Below, in pieces: positions 9,477-18,904 of a stretch of 64,000 nt of DNA. The position numbers were made by a program, and so were the translations under genes. Where the stretch lies: assembly GCA_944321725.1 (NCBI GenBank), contig CALUMI010000005.1:1-64000 (forward strand), given 5' to 3'. The DNA is from an uncultured Muribaculaceae bacterium (lineage in GTDB: Bacteria > Bacteroidota > Bacteroidia > Bacteroidales > Muribaculaceae). Numbering within the stretch: the first letter of the stretch is position 1; every line of letters begins with the position of its first letter. Under the pieces are notes generated by a model. It was given only the letters and a program-made list of their open reading frames with translations. It was not told where the DNA came from and ran no database searches.

Positions 9477-10103
9477 ATGAAAAAATATTTAATATTAATC
9501 CTTCTCCTGATAAGCACATATGGAAATTCTTTACATGCGCAAAAAATTAATGTATTATTAGCACCCACATACGATGAGGGTATATTGGTTTTAATGAAAA
9601 CTACAGCACGAATGACACTGACCGTGCATAAATTATTTGGAGACTCAATTATTGAAGAGTGCATAAAAGACAAATCTTGGTGTTTTATTTCAATATCATT
9701 AAATCCTAATGGTTATCTCACAGATTGTCATGTCAGAAGCAATCAACAAGAGAAGAACAAGCGGCTTGCAAAATTTATTGATTCTCATAAATATAGTATA
9801 ATTAATGAATATATACAGACTTATAGATATATTTACTCATGCTATATACCAAAATTTTTATTTTACAGCCTGAGTAATATAGCACGTAGCGGCTATTATT
9901 TTTGGTTTTCCATTCCATACACAGGCCATACCGGCATAGACATCATAATGGAGGACACTGTCGATGGGTTCTTAGAAAAAATTGCTAAGTATGAGTACTG
10001 CCCTATAAAGACAAGCATAGATGAGGGCATAATGCCTGAGAGCTACTTTTGGTACATAAAAGAATTCCAAAAAATCTATGGCATTGAGAACCAATCACAT
10101 TAA
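9477..10103 (+). CDS. candidate immunity protein 2, exported
   Basis: A 208-residue paralogue of the immunity candidate at 8037-8669. The N-terminus is a signal peptide (LILILLLISTYGNSLHAQ). The N-terminal two thirds have diverged from copy 1 while the last 55 residues differ at only a few positions. It starts 2 bases after the stop of orphan tip 2, so toxin and immunity would move together in a cassette exchange. Divergence in the same cassette as the diverged toxin C-terminus suggests allele-specific pairing. That is an inference; no family is recognised. Confidence 0.65.
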   Translation: MKKYLILILLLISTYGNSLHAQKINVLLAPTYDEGILVLMKTTARMTLTVHKLFGDSIIEECIKDKSWCFISISLNPNGYLTDCHVRSNQQEKNKRLAKFIDSHKYSIINEYIQTYRYIYSCYIPKFLFYSLSNIARSGYYFWFSIPYTGHTGIDIIMEDTVDGFLEKIAKYEYCPIKTSIDEGIMPESYFWYIKEFQKIYGIENQSH

Positions 10104-10307
10104 AACGATGACCGAACTCTGCAAATTGGAAATGGCAGATGCCAACGCTGACGAGCTCGGAAACGGCTGGTACGACAACAACGCACGCGTAATGGAGAGC
10201 CTACTGATGAGGTTCACAGCTATGGATCCCCTCTGCGAGAAATACCCCGCCATATCCCCCTACGCAAACTCCCTCTGCAACCCCCTCCGCTTCTCCGACC
10301 CCACAGG
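9936..10307 (+). repeat. direct repeat copy B: immunity 3' end plus RHS stub
   Basis: Second copy of the block at 8502-8876. It runs from the IIMED region of immunity gene 2 through the linker to DPTG of the third RHS stub. After it comes an unrelated toxin (JAMM type), so this is the point where two different cassettes are joined. Confidence 0.9.
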
Positions 10308-10849
10308 TATGGATATTTATGAATTAGATCCGGATGGAAAATTAAAAAAAAAGATATGAAAATTCTGACTATGATCAATTCATAATAACACAGAATGACA
10401 AAAAGATTTATTCTCAACAGTATGAATATGGGACAGTGGAGAGTTATGAAAAGCTGAATACTGAAGATAATAATATAGAATACGACAAATATACAATATC
10501 AAATAATTCTGCCGCATCTGAAATCTTTGATTTTCTATCAGAAAATGCCACTTCTGAGTTTTCTAAAATCTCATATACAGATAATGGTGGAACAGATAAA
10601 GATATAATCGCAACTGCAGGATTAGAAGACGCAGAGCCGGGACTGACAAATGAGCTGAATAAGATGTTTGACAACAACACCTTTATTTATGACATCACAC
10701 ACAATCATCCAAGCCCACAAAAACAGCCTTCGTCTGAAGATATTAAATTCAAGCAACTGTTTTTACAGAAATACCAACAAAACAATTATCCAAAATTCTA
10801 CCTGTTGCACAGCCAAAAAGGTGTACCCAAAACATGGTTGGAATTTTAA
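10078..10849 (+). pseudogene. displaced RHS tip 3, JAMM/JAB toxin, frameshifted
   Basis: The first frame encodes an RHS stub (DELGNGWYDNN to DPTG) then MDIYELDPDGKLKKKI and a stop at 10357-10359. The run of nine A at 10344-10352 is the likely cause: with one A fewer the frame continues as YENSDYDQFIITQNDKKIYS into the open frame that ends at 10849, giving 256 residues. The second part carries HNH then seven residues, S, two residues, D (10700-10741), an exact match to the JAMM metalloprotease motif HxHx7SxxD, as in JAB-type RHS toxins. The tip has no signal peptide of its own and is a displaced cassette. The shift may be decay, slippage-based switching or an assembly error. Confidence 0.75.
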
Positions 10850-10861
10850 AAAATCACGTTT

Positions 10862-12065
10862 ATGAAAAGATACATATTAATATTAGCCTGCGTTTTGCAA
10901 TGCCTTGCCGCATCAGGCGCCGACAAATCAGACAGATTTTGGCGGTTTAAAGGAGAAATTGTCGACATGAAATTTCCAAAAATGGAATTATTGAATCCGG
11001 CAATCAACACCGCGATCGACTCCTTGTCCGAAGTATTGCGCGATCCCCGACGCTATAATGATTGGTACAATTTGCGAATTAAATTATCTGACAAAAATAA
11101 GCCTTCGCAAGACTTTCTCGATACTCGTAAATATTTCATTCTTAAAATATCAAATGATCCTGTCTACCAAGAACGCTCTTATGTCTACATCCATGCACTT
11201 GAGAATGACAGTTACCCAATCCCACTAAGAGAATGTGATGTGCCGAAAACAAGTTTTGGAGTTTATGAGTATAAAGGAAAACAATTTTTGACAGACATCA
11301 ATGACTACAAAAATTTTAGAGAGATGACGGACTCAGCATCTATTCCGGTACAGATAGAAAATGATGACGAATTTCTTACAGATTGGGAACGTCCAACGCT
11401 CTCTAAACAAATATTCTGCTCAGTGACACTAAAAAATCAATCCTATCACATGGGAACATCAGAAAACGGACGCCCTTACCAAATTAAAAATCAAAAAATA
11501 AAAACGTATCCAGAAAAAGATTTTACGTTAAACAAAACACAACCATCATATGATACAAATACCAAGAAAGCTGTTGCTGTTGCAAAATCCAACACAACAG
11601 GATTAAGCCACAATGACCCCTTTTTTTGGTACTATGACTACATGACCCAAGCCGGATATAATTGGCCTGTCATTTGCCATAAGGAGCATTTTTTTTGTCG
11701 CGGAAGTTTATTATGACGCAACAGGCTTGCAATATGTGCAAATATCCAACATCGACAAAAACAAAGCCCAAAAACTTTATACAGCATCAGACAACTATGC
11801 TCTGTTGGAATGGAACACCGAGCCTATGCCAAAAGAGGACAAACAGTTAACAGGCAAAAAATGGCTGTTTGTGCCGAAAGCCTTAATGCCGGTCGACAAC
11901 ATGAGGACAGACACTGTCCAACTTGATTTCAACAATATAATCTCAATCCGCCATAATTTCAGATATTGCTTTATTGACGAAATATTGTCACCAACCCCAA
12001 GATTCTCTGTAATTTCAAACGAGTATTTTGACGATTTTTATAAACTGCTGCAATTCGACGAATGA
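10862..12065 (+). pseudogene. candidate immunity gene 3, frameshifted
   Basis: Starts 12 bases after the JAMM tip with a signal peptide (YILILACVLQCLAASGA). The first frame stops at 11716 after a run of eight T (11689-11696). Removing one T continues the protein as EHFFVAEVYYDATGLQYVQI into a second open frame ending at 12065, for about 400 residues in all. No domain is recognised. Position behind a toxin tip and export signal suggest an immunity or accessory protein. It is far larger than the two immunity genes upstream. As with its toxin, the break lies in a homopolymer. Confidence 0.6.
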
Positions 12066-12298
12066 AACCGGCACTAAAATTTGGTGGGGATGTAAAATTT
12101 TTAAATAATTTGGCGGATTATTTGTTTTTTTGTATCTAAATTTGCAAAACAACTTTTAAATTACAAACAAAACAAGAAAAAAATACAAAATGACATGAGC
12201 GGATAAATCTGCCGGCCGCCTCAGAAGTTTTTCGGAAGAAGCACCGACATATAAAGAGAATGCTAAAAACAAACATAAACCATTAAAACAAAAACAGG
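12066..12298. other. AT-rich intergenic region with weak promoter
   Basis: No gene is seen in these 233 bases. TAAATTTG at 12137-12144 fits the Bacteroidota -7 box, but the nearest TTTG sequences upstream are 12 or 24 bases away rather than 19-20. If used, it gives a leader of about 150 bases for the surface protein that starts at 12299. It marks the right end of the RHS locus. Confidence 0.35.
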
Positions 12299-15200
12299 AT
12301 GAAATTACGTGACTATTTTATTGCGTCGGCTGTCGCAACGCTTTCTTTGTTTCCTCATGGAGTGGCGGCGCAAGAGGCGACCGTGCAGACCGAAACGCTG
12401 CTTCACGGATGCGTGATCGACGCTGACGGATGGAGTTGGCAGTACACCCAATACGGCTTCTACCAATTTGCTCCGTCCGCTGATTTGGACGTGGAACTTG
12501 TGAAAGCCGACAACACAATGTCGGCCAAGAACGGCATTTATGCCGACGGAAAATATTACTTTTCCACATCATACGAAATGGTTGGCGAGTTGCTGTATAT
12601 GTATTGGTATTGTTATGACGCGGGGACATTGACTCAATTGTCGAGTGACTACTTTTCTTATCCCGACAAGGAGGATCTGATGACATCTGCCTGCACTTAC
12701 GACCCTGTGACAAAACAGGGATATGCCGTGAGCCTTGATGCCGGCGGAACAATCATTTTCAACAACGTTGACCTCGAAAGCGGCATACTCACGCCGATAG
12801 CCTCCGGTATGCCGGTGCAGCTGCTCGCCATGGCGGCAAACTCTGTGGGCCAGCTTTACGGCGTTGGCAGCGACGGAAAGCTCTATTCCATCGAAAAGGC
12901 AACCGGCGGGCTGACGGAAATCGGCGCGACAGGCGTGCAGCCTGAGGGCGACCAGTCGATGGCTTTCAGCATGATGGACGGTACGCTCTATTGGTGTGCC
13001 TACCGGCAGGACACCACTTCGGGACTGTATGAAATCGACGTGCAGACCGGCGCGGCCACGCTTATAGCCGACATGCCGGAAAATCAGCGTATTGTCGGGC
13101 TTTATGTGACCGACCCTGACGTGTTGCCGGGAGCTCCAGCCACTGTCGCCGACCTTGAGGCCTCATTCGAAAACGGAAGTCTTGACGGAACGATACAGTG
13201 CACCGTACCTTCTGCCACATTCGACGGCAATCCGTTGTCGGGCACTCTGACCGTGCGCCTTCAAATCGACCAGTCGGCACCGGAGGAAACACAATGCGAG
13301 GCCGGCAGCCGTTTCTCTGTGTCGAAGAGTCTGACGCAAGGCGAGCATGTGATAACGGTTACAGTGGGCAATGACGTAGGATTCTCGGCTCCGGCCACAG
13401 TGTCGCTGTATGCAGGCAACGACGCTCCGGCGGAAGTTGGCAATCTCACATTCACAGCCGACGGCCTCAACGCCTCACTCACATGGGATGCACCGATTGA
13501 AACCCTTCATGGCGGTTATCTTGATGCCGAAGGGCTGAACTACAGGATTGTGCGCAATCCGGGCAGTGTGGAAGTGGCCACTGGGTATAAAGGCACGTCG
13601 TTTACCGAAACTTTGCCCGAACAGCTTGCGAGCTACTCATACACAGTGACAGCTTTTGTCGACGACATTGAAGGAGCGTCAGCCGAGTCGGAGAAAATAA
13701 TTTGCGGCGACGCGATGAGCGTGCCTTACGCCGAAACGTTCGACACGGCAGAAAGCCTCGATCTCTTCACGAGCTTCTCAGAAGACGCGGAAGGCAACAT
13801 GTGGGAATGGGATTCTTACGAAAGTGCCGTCAAATACAACTATAATTCTTATATGCAAGGAGCGGCATGGCTGTTCACGCCGCCAATCAAACTCGACACG
13901 GATTGCGAATACCGCCTCTCGTTTGACGTGAAGACAAGCTCGTCGTATAAAGAAAATCTGAAAGTGACGTTTGGGCAGACCAACACAGTGGATGGACAGA
14001 CCGTAATTCTCGATTTGAACCAGTACACATCGGCGGACGGAGCCTACGAAACGCATACCGTTTCAATCAAGCCGACAGCCGATGGCAAATACTATATCGG
14101 TTTCAACGCATACAGCGACCCGAATATGTACTATATCTGTGTAGACAACATCCGCCTCGAGCAAGGCGCGTCGATGCAAGGGCCGGGCGGTGTGACCGAT
14201 TTGGCGGCAGTGGCCGGGCCGGAAGGGGCATTAAGCGTCAACCTGTCGTTCAACGCGCCGACAAAGAAGTACAACGGCGAGGATCTTGGCTCGCTTTCAG
14301 AAATACGTATTTACAAAGGCGATGAGGCAGAAGCGGCACACGTGTTCGAGCAGCCTGAAATGGGCAGCCGCTTGGAATGGACCGACGAAAACGCCGTTCA
14401 CGGCATGAACACTTACCGCATAGTCGGCTATAACGACGAGGACGGCGAGGGCGAAACCGTAACCGCACAAGTCTACGCCGGAGAAGACGTGCCTGCAGCC
14501 GTAGACAACCTGCGGATTGTGGGCGACGCAACCACAGCTACCCTGAGCTGGGACGCTCCAGCCGTAGGGCAGCAGGGCGGATATGTGAATCAGGAGGCGT
14601 TGACCTACAGGATTATGCGTTATGACGAGCTTAACGTAGGCTACTATGAGATAGGCACTACAAATGAGCTTTCCTACACGGATGAAAGTCCGGAATTGGA
14701 TTCCGACATGCGCCAGACACAAGTGAAGTACGTGGTAGTCCCCGTGTCGGAGAATATGGGTGACGGCGAGTGGAAAGAAGGCAAGGTGATTGTCGGCGAG
14801 GCTTACGGATTGCCGTTCAACGAGTCGTTTGCCAATTCCCAAGCGCAGACCGATGTGTGGATGACCGAAGTGATAAGCGGCTCGCAGTCGTGGGCTCTTG
14901 CATTGGACATGGACATCGACCCGGTTACCTCGCAGGACGGCGACAACGGCGTGGCGCATTTCTACAACATAGATGGCGGCACGACTGAAGGAATGCTGCA
15001 GTCGCCGGTGATTACGCTGGCAGGCAGCGACAGCCCGTTGCTTACATTCTATATGTACCATTCCGGAGAGCAATATGAAGGCGACTACTATCTCGGCACC
15101 ATGGCCGCCGCAGGCGGTGACGGCTTCGCGCAGATAGGCTCACGCATCGACACTTACGAGGGAGAGGCTGTAACCGGTTGGAAGAGGTATGCCGTATCAC

Positions 15201-15799
15201 TTGCCGACTATGCCGGCGAGGATTATTTCCAGTTCGCGTTTCTTGGCCACGCTTACAGTTGGGACGAGCGCATACTTGTCGACAACGTAAGTGTGACGGA
15301 GTTGGCTGATTGCGATTTCCTTGCCATTGACGACCTTGCCGGAAGCCAAGTTGACAACAACGTGGCACTTGAGTGGACTGTCCCCGACGTGCCGGACGGA
15401 TTGACTCTTACGGGCTACAATATTTACCGTGACGGTGAAAAATGCGGCGATGTGGAGGCCGGAGCTTCCGCCTATACCGATGAGATGCCTGCAGAAGGCT
15501 CCCATAAATATGCTGTCAGCGCAGTTTACGATGCCGGAGAATCCGGTTTGTCGAACACGGTAGATGTGACAGTTGCCTATGGTGGAGTAGAGTCGACAGC
15601 CGCCGGAGCCACTGTGCGCTCGGACGACGGTTGCATAATTGTAGAAGGCGCGGCAGGCGTGAATGTCAGTGCCTATTCGGTCAGCGGACTGCTAATTTAC
15701 AGTGGGTGCGATTACGATGCCGTTGTCAGGATTCCGGTGAGCGGAGGCGTGTATGTGGTTGACGTTGACGGACAGATAACGAAAGTGATTGTCAAATAA
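12299..15799 (+). CDS. large secreted Fn3 / choice-of-anchor J protein, sorting tail
   Basis: A 1166-residue exported protein with a signal peptide (residues 1 to about 25). Residues 30-270 contain repeated short beta units of propeller type (GQLYGVGSDGKLYSIEKATG). Several fibronectin type III-like segments follow, recognisable by LTWDAP, LSWDAP and LEWTVP. Two choice-of-anchor J modules start with VPYAETFDTAESLDLF and LPFNESFANSQAQTDVW; each ends with a VDN strand. The last 65 residues resemble a type A sorting domain (VSAYSVSGLLIYSG to QITKVIVK), implying type IX export and surface anchoring. This module set is typical of Bacteroidota adhesins and surface glycan or peptide binding proteins. 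Its substrate cannot be told. A strong terminator follows. Confidence 0.8.
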   Translation: MKLRDYFIASAVATLSLFPHGVAAQEATVQTETLLHGCVIDADGWSWQYTQYGFYQFAPSADLDVELVKADNTMSAKNGIYADGKYYFSTSYEMVGELLYMYWYCYDAGTLTQLSSDYFSYPDKEDLMTSACTYDPVTKQGYAVSLDAGGTIIFNNVDLESGILTPIASGMPVQLLAMAANSVGQLYGVGSDGKLYSIEKATGGLTEIGATGVQPEGDQSMAFSMMDGTLYWCAYRQDTTSGLYEIDVQTGAATLIADMPENQRIVGLYVTDPDVLPGAPATVADLEASFENGSLDGTIQCTVPSATFDGNPLSGTLTVRLQIDQSAPEETQCEAGSRFSVSKSLTQGEHVITVTVGNDVGFSAPATVSLYAGNDAPAEVGNLTFTADGLNASLTWDAPIETLHGGYLDAEGLNYRIVRNPGSVEVATGYKGTSFTETLPEQLASYSYTVTAFVDDIEGASAESEKIICGDAMSVPYAETFDTAESLDLFTSFSEDAEGNMWEWDSYESAVKYNYNSYMQGAAWLFTPPIKLDTDCEYRLSFDVKTSSSYKENLKVTFGQTNTVDGQTVILDLNQYTSADGAYETHTVSIKPTADGKYYIGFNAYSDPNMYYICVDNIRLEQGASMQGPGGVTDLAAVAGPEGALSVNLSFNAPTKKYNGEDLGSLSEIRIYKGDEAEAAHVFEQPEMGSRLEWTDENAVHGMNTYRIVGYNDEDGEGETVTAQVYAGEDVPAAVDNLRIVGDATTATLSWDAPAVGQQGGYVNQEALTYRIMRYDELNVGYYEIGTTNELSYTDESPELDSDMRQTQVKYVVVPVSENMGDGEWKEGKVIVGEAYGLPFNESFANSQAQTDVWMTEVISGSQSWALALDMDIDPVTSQDGDNGVAHFYNIDGGTTEGMLQSPVITLAGSDSPLLTFYMYHSGEQYEGDYYLGTMAAAGGDGFAQIGSRIDTYEGEAVTGWKRYAVSLADYAGEDYFQFAFLGHAYSWDERILVDNVSVTELADCDFLAIDDLAGSQVDNNVALEWTVPDVPDGLTLTGYNIYRDGEKCGDVEAGASAYTDEMPAEGSHKYAVSAVYDAGESGLSNTVDVTVAYGGVESTAAGATVRSDDGCIIVEGAAGVNVSAYSVSGLLIYSGCDYDAVVRIPVSGGVYVVDVDGQITKVIVK

Positions 15800-15820
15800 T
15801 CAGCCATTTACCTATGGTGC

Positions 15821-15860
15821 AACAGGCTGTGGAAGCAATTGCCTACGCAGCCTGTTTTTT
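15821..15860 (+). terminator. rho-independent terminator
   Basis: A perfect 9-bp stem, AACAGGCTG at 15821-15829 with CAGCCTGTT at 15848-15856, followed by a run of six T. It lies 22 bases after the stop of the large surface protein. Confidence 0.75.
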
Positions 15861-16021
15861 AATTATTGCTGCAAGTGCGACCGCTTTGCGGCTGTGTTGT
15901 CTATTCCGTGCAATCAGATTATGCGTTTTTTGCAGACACCAACAGCGTTTAATTTGTGGTTGTTTTTTCGCTTTTAAAGGAAAAATAGTGTACCGGACTT
16001 TTCTGTTTTTGACAAAAGTTA

Positions 16022-16029
16022 TAATTTTG
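16022..16029 (+). promoter_or_regulatory. -7 box of the PCMD-xerD unit
   Basis: TAATTTTG fits the TAnnTTTG -7 element and lies 20 bases before the ATG at 16050. No clear TTTG is found at the standard distance; TTTG at 16008-16011 is too near. Confidence 0.4.
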
Positions 16030-16049
16030 GCCTTGAAAAATTGACAGTT

Positions 16050-17006
16050 ATGAAAAAATTAAGCATTGTCTTGCTGATAGCGATATCGGCGATTGCTAAC
16101 ACAGAAGCGTTGGAACGCGTGAAATACGGAGATTTCCAACAATGGATAAAGCGTAACATAAAAGAGTCGTCGATAGTGGGCGGCGTCTCTAAAACCCTTT
16201 ATGAGATAGGCCCCACAGCCACCATCAACGGAAACAAGGCATACAACAACATGGGAGGCTCACCATGGGCCACCTCGAATGTCTACGCCAAAGTGGCGGG
16301 AGTGTCGAAAGGCAGCAACTCTGTATTTCCCGACAATCGCGGAAACGGCAATTATTGCGCAAAAATGACCACAATTTTCGAGCACGTTAAGGCGTTGGGA
16401 ATAATCAACATGGATGTGCTTGCGTCGGGAAGCATATATTTGGGGAAAATGATTGAGCCCGTAAAAAGTACAAAAAATCCCTACAGCAAGCTTGACATGG
16501 GCGTGCCGTTCAACAAGCGGCCCAAATACTTGTGCTTCGACTATAAAGTACACATACCGGCCGGACAGCCGATGATTTATTCGAGCGGATTCGGCAGCCA
16601 AAAAGTGCTTAAAGGACGGCAGAACGCCTGCGAGGCGTTTATCCTGCTGCAACGCCGCTGGGAGGACGAAGACGGCAACATCTACGCCAAACGCGTCGGC
16701 ACCGGACGCGAGCGGTACACGAAAAGCACCTCAGGATGGGTCAACGGCCATAAAATAGAAGTGCACTACGGCGACATAACAAAACAGCCGTTTTTCAAAT
16801 CCTATATGGGATTAATCTCAAACGACCGTCCTTATTACGCCCGCAACAGCAAAGGCAAGATCGTGCCCGTCCAAGAAGTGGGATGGGATGCCGCCAACGT
16901 TGTTCCGACCCATATAATGGTAATGTTTTCCGCCGGTTGCGGAACCGCATACGAAGGGACGATAGGACAAACTTTATGGGTTGACAATGTCGGATTCGAA
17001 TATTGA
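16050..17006 (+). CDS. exported PCMD-like protein
   Basis: A 318-residue protein with a signal peptide (MKKLSIVLLIAISAIANTEA). The mature part starts with YGDFQQWIKRNIKESSIVGG and ends LWVDNVGFEY, a layout seen in the 'putative carbohydrate metabolism domain' (PCMD) proteins of Bacteroidota gut species, where the last strand carries a VDN motif. The ATG at 16050 was preferred over an upstream TTG because the signal peptide starts there. The end of the gene overlaps xerD by 20 bases, so the two are probably translated together although their roles seem unrelated. The family's function is not established; surface carbohydrate binding is a guess from its name. Confidence 0.6.
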   Translation: MKKLSIVLLIAISAIANTEALERVKYGDFQQWIKRNIKESSIVGGVSKTLYEIGPTATINGNKAYNNMGGSPWATSNVYAKVAGVSKGSNSVFPDNRGNGNYCAKMTTIFEHVKALGIINMDVLASGSIYLGKMIEPVKSTKNPYSKLDMGVPFNKRPKYLCFDYKVHIPAGQPMIYSSGFGSQKVLKGRQNACEAFILLQRRWEDEDGNIYAKRVGTGRERYTKSTSGWVNGHKIEVHYGDITKQPFFKSYMGLISNDRPYYARNSKGKIVPVQEVGWDAANVVPTHIMVMFSAGCGTAYEGTIGQTLWVDNVGFEY

Positions 17007-17937
17007 CGACATCGAGAAAATAAAAGAGCGGTTTATAGCTTACATGACCTTTGAGAAAGGTCTTTTGCGCAATACGGTGGAAGCCTACGTCGACGACACC
17101 GACAAGCTGCTTAACTACACACAAAGCAAAGGCATCGCCCTGCGCGACATAAGCGAGGCGGATTTACACGAGTTTCTTTCCGTTTTGCACGATTTGGACA
17201 TAAGTCCTCGCTCTCAAGCCCGTATCATATCCGGGTTGCGCGCTTTTTTCCATTTCCTGAAAATCGAGAAGTACATACCCAAGAATCCGGCAGAGCTTTT
17301 AGAGCAGCCGAAAATAGGTATGCATCTCCCGGAAATACTCACTGTGGAGGAAATCGACAGCATGGAAAACGCAAACGACCTATCCACCTACGAAGGCATC
17401 CGCAACAAAGCCATTATCGAAACCCTCTACAGCTGCGGACTCCGGGTGTCGGAGCTGATCAACCTGAAAATATCAAACATCTACTTCAAGGAAGAATACA
17501 TAGTAGTAGAGGGAAAAGGGAGCAAACAGCGCATGGTGCCTATCGCGCCGACAGCCATAAGCCTGATAAAAAACTACATGAAAAGGCGCGGCTCGCTTGT
17601 GGCAAAAAAAGGCAGCGAGGACGTGCTGTTCCTGAACCGGAGGGGAAACAAAATGACAAGAGTGATGGTGTTCTACGTCATCAAAGACTTGTGCCTCAAA
17701 TGCGGAATAACGAAAGTAATCAGCCCTCACACGCTCCGGCATTCGTTTGCCACCCATTTGCTCGAAGGCGGAGCCAATCTCAGAGCCATACAACAAATGC
17801 TCGGACACGAAAGCATCGCGACAACCGAAATTTATGTGCATATCGACCGCTCATATCTGCGCCGTGAAATTCTCGAGCACCACCCGCGCAATTTCAAGCA
17901 CCACAAAAACATAACCGGCAATGATACGACAAATTGA
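16987..17937 (+). CDS. xerD: tyrosine recombinase XerD
   Basis: A 316-residue tyrosine recombinase of the XerC/XerD type, which resolves chromosome dimers at dif with FtsK. The N-terminal SAM-like DNA-binding domain covers about residues 1-90 (YMTFEKGLLRNTVEAYVDD). The catalytic domain shows R153 (SCGLRVSEL), H248 and R251 (HTLRHSFATHLLEGG), H274 (LGHESIATT) and the nucleophile Y283 (EIYVH). Length and motifs are those of housekeeping Xer proteins, so I do not read it as an integrase of the nearby toxin locus. The ATG at 16987 was chosen over a TTG two codons earlier. It overlaps the PCMD gene at its start and yjbQ at its end. Confidence 0.92.
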   Translation: MSDSNIDDIEKIKERFIAYMTFEKGLLRNTVEAYVDDTDKLLNYTQSKGIALRDISEADLHEFLSVLHDLDISPRSQARIISGLRAFFHFLKIEKYIPKNPAELLEQPKIGMHLPEILTVEEIDSMENANDLSTYEGIRNKAIIETLYSCGLRVSELINLKISNIYFKEEYIVVEGKGSKQRMVPIAPTAISLIKNYMKRRGSLVAKKGSEDVLFLNRRGNKMTRVMVFYVIKDLCLKCGITKVISPHTLRHSFATHLLEGGANLRAIQQMLGHESIATTEIYVHIDRSYLRREILEHHPRNFKHHKNITGNDTTN

Positions 17938-18331
17938 ACTCACCCTGCGCGGCAAAAGTCGCGGCTGCCATTTAATCACCAACGAGATACTGCGGCATCT
18001 CTGCCCGCTTCCGGAATACGGAATGCTTAATCTGTTTGTGAAACACACAAGCTGCGCCCTGACAATCAATGAGAACGCCGACCCAGATGTCCGTCATGAC
18101 CTCAACGAGTCGCTTGACCGCCTCGCTCCTGAACGACAGCCATTTTACCGCCACACATCAGAAGGCGACGACGACATGCCGGCACACGTAAAATCGACAC
18201 TCTGCGGCGTGTCGCTGACAATACCAATAACCAACGGCAGGCTAAATCTCGGCACATGGCAGGGAATCTACCTGTGCGAGTTCCGCCATTCAGCCTCGCC
18301 CCGCCACGTCACGGCCACAATTTATTATTGA
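17921..18331 (+). CDS. yjbQ: YjbQ family protein (UPF0047)
   Basis: A 136-residue protein with the YjbQ/UPF0047 signatures: [20 protein letters not shown] in the first half, and [26 protein letters not shown] and a C-terminal beta strand. Members complement thiamine phosphate synthase loss weakly in E. coli; the true function is uncertain. Three conserved His residues around a small pocket are a family trait and H-T-S is visible here. The start lies within the last codons of xerD, and its end overlaps the end of the convergent xpt gene by 7 bases, so transcripts of the two strands overlap here. Confidence 0.88.
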   Translation: MIRQIELTLRGKSRGCHLITNEILRHLCPLPEYGMLNLFVKHTSCALTINENADPDVRHDLNESLDRLAPERQPFYRHTSEGDDDMPAHVKSTLCGVSLTIPITNGRLNLGTWQGIYLCEFRHSASPRHVTATIYY

Positions 18332-18900
18332 TTTCCGCGTATTCTGATTTTACAGTCGTCAAGGCTGTCGATTATGGCAAGGCTCTGCACGTTATAACCC
18401 ATTTCGCGAAGCCTGTCGCCTCCGCCCTGAAAACCTTTCTCGATTATGAAACCCATGCCCTCTATTTTTGCGCCCGCCTGACGGGCAAGGTCAATCAGCC
18501 CGAGCGCGGCATTGCCATAGGCAAGGAAGTCGTCGATGAAAATGATATGGTCGTCGGGTGTCAGGAAGTTGCTGCTTATGCAAACCGTGTACACCCTGTT
18601 TTTCGTAAACGATTTCACTTCTGAAACGAGCATGTTGTCCATTGTCTTGGGCCGCTTCTTTTTTATGAACACCACAGGCAATTGCAACTGATATCCAAGC
18701 ATTATGGCAGGAGCTATTCCACTCGCCTCGATAGTCACTATTTTGTTGAACTTCCTGTCGGCGAAACGCCGTCCGAACTCTTCCGCCACCTGATACATCA
18801 AATTCGGGTCAAGCTGATGATTAAGAAAACTGTCCACTTTCAGTATTCCGCCCGGCAACGACTGCCCGTCCTGCATTATCCTGTCGACCAACAATTTCAT
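18325..18900 (-). CDS. xpt: xanthine phosphoribosyltransferase
   Basis: A 191-residue type I phosphoribosyltransferase that converts xanthine and PRPP to XMP in purine salvage. The PRPP loop is visible as [20 protein letters not shown]. The N-terminal [15 protein letters not shown] and the [15 protein letters not shown] segment are those of Xpt. The frame stays open upstream, but the ATG at 18898-18900 gives the normal family N-terminus ([12 protein letters not shown]). It lies 4 bases after the stop of ltaE on the same strand, so both share a transcript. No purine riboswitch is seen ahead of the pair. Confidence 0.92.
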   Translation of the reverse strand: MKLLVDRIMQDGQSLPGGILKVDSFLNHQLDPNLMYQVAEEFGRRFADRKFNKIVTIEASGIAPAIMLGYQLQLPVVFIKKKRPKTMDNMLVSEVKSFTKNRVYTVCISSNFLTPDDHIIFIDDFLAYGNAALGLIDLARQAGAKIEGMGFIIEKGFQGGGDRLREMGYNVQSLAIIDSLDDCKIRIRGNQ

Positions 18901-18904
18901 ATAC

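Noticed and set aside
16987..17937. XerD as an integrase of the toxin locus
   Set aside because: Length and motifs are those of the housekeeping Xer recombinase and no attachment site repeats were seen.
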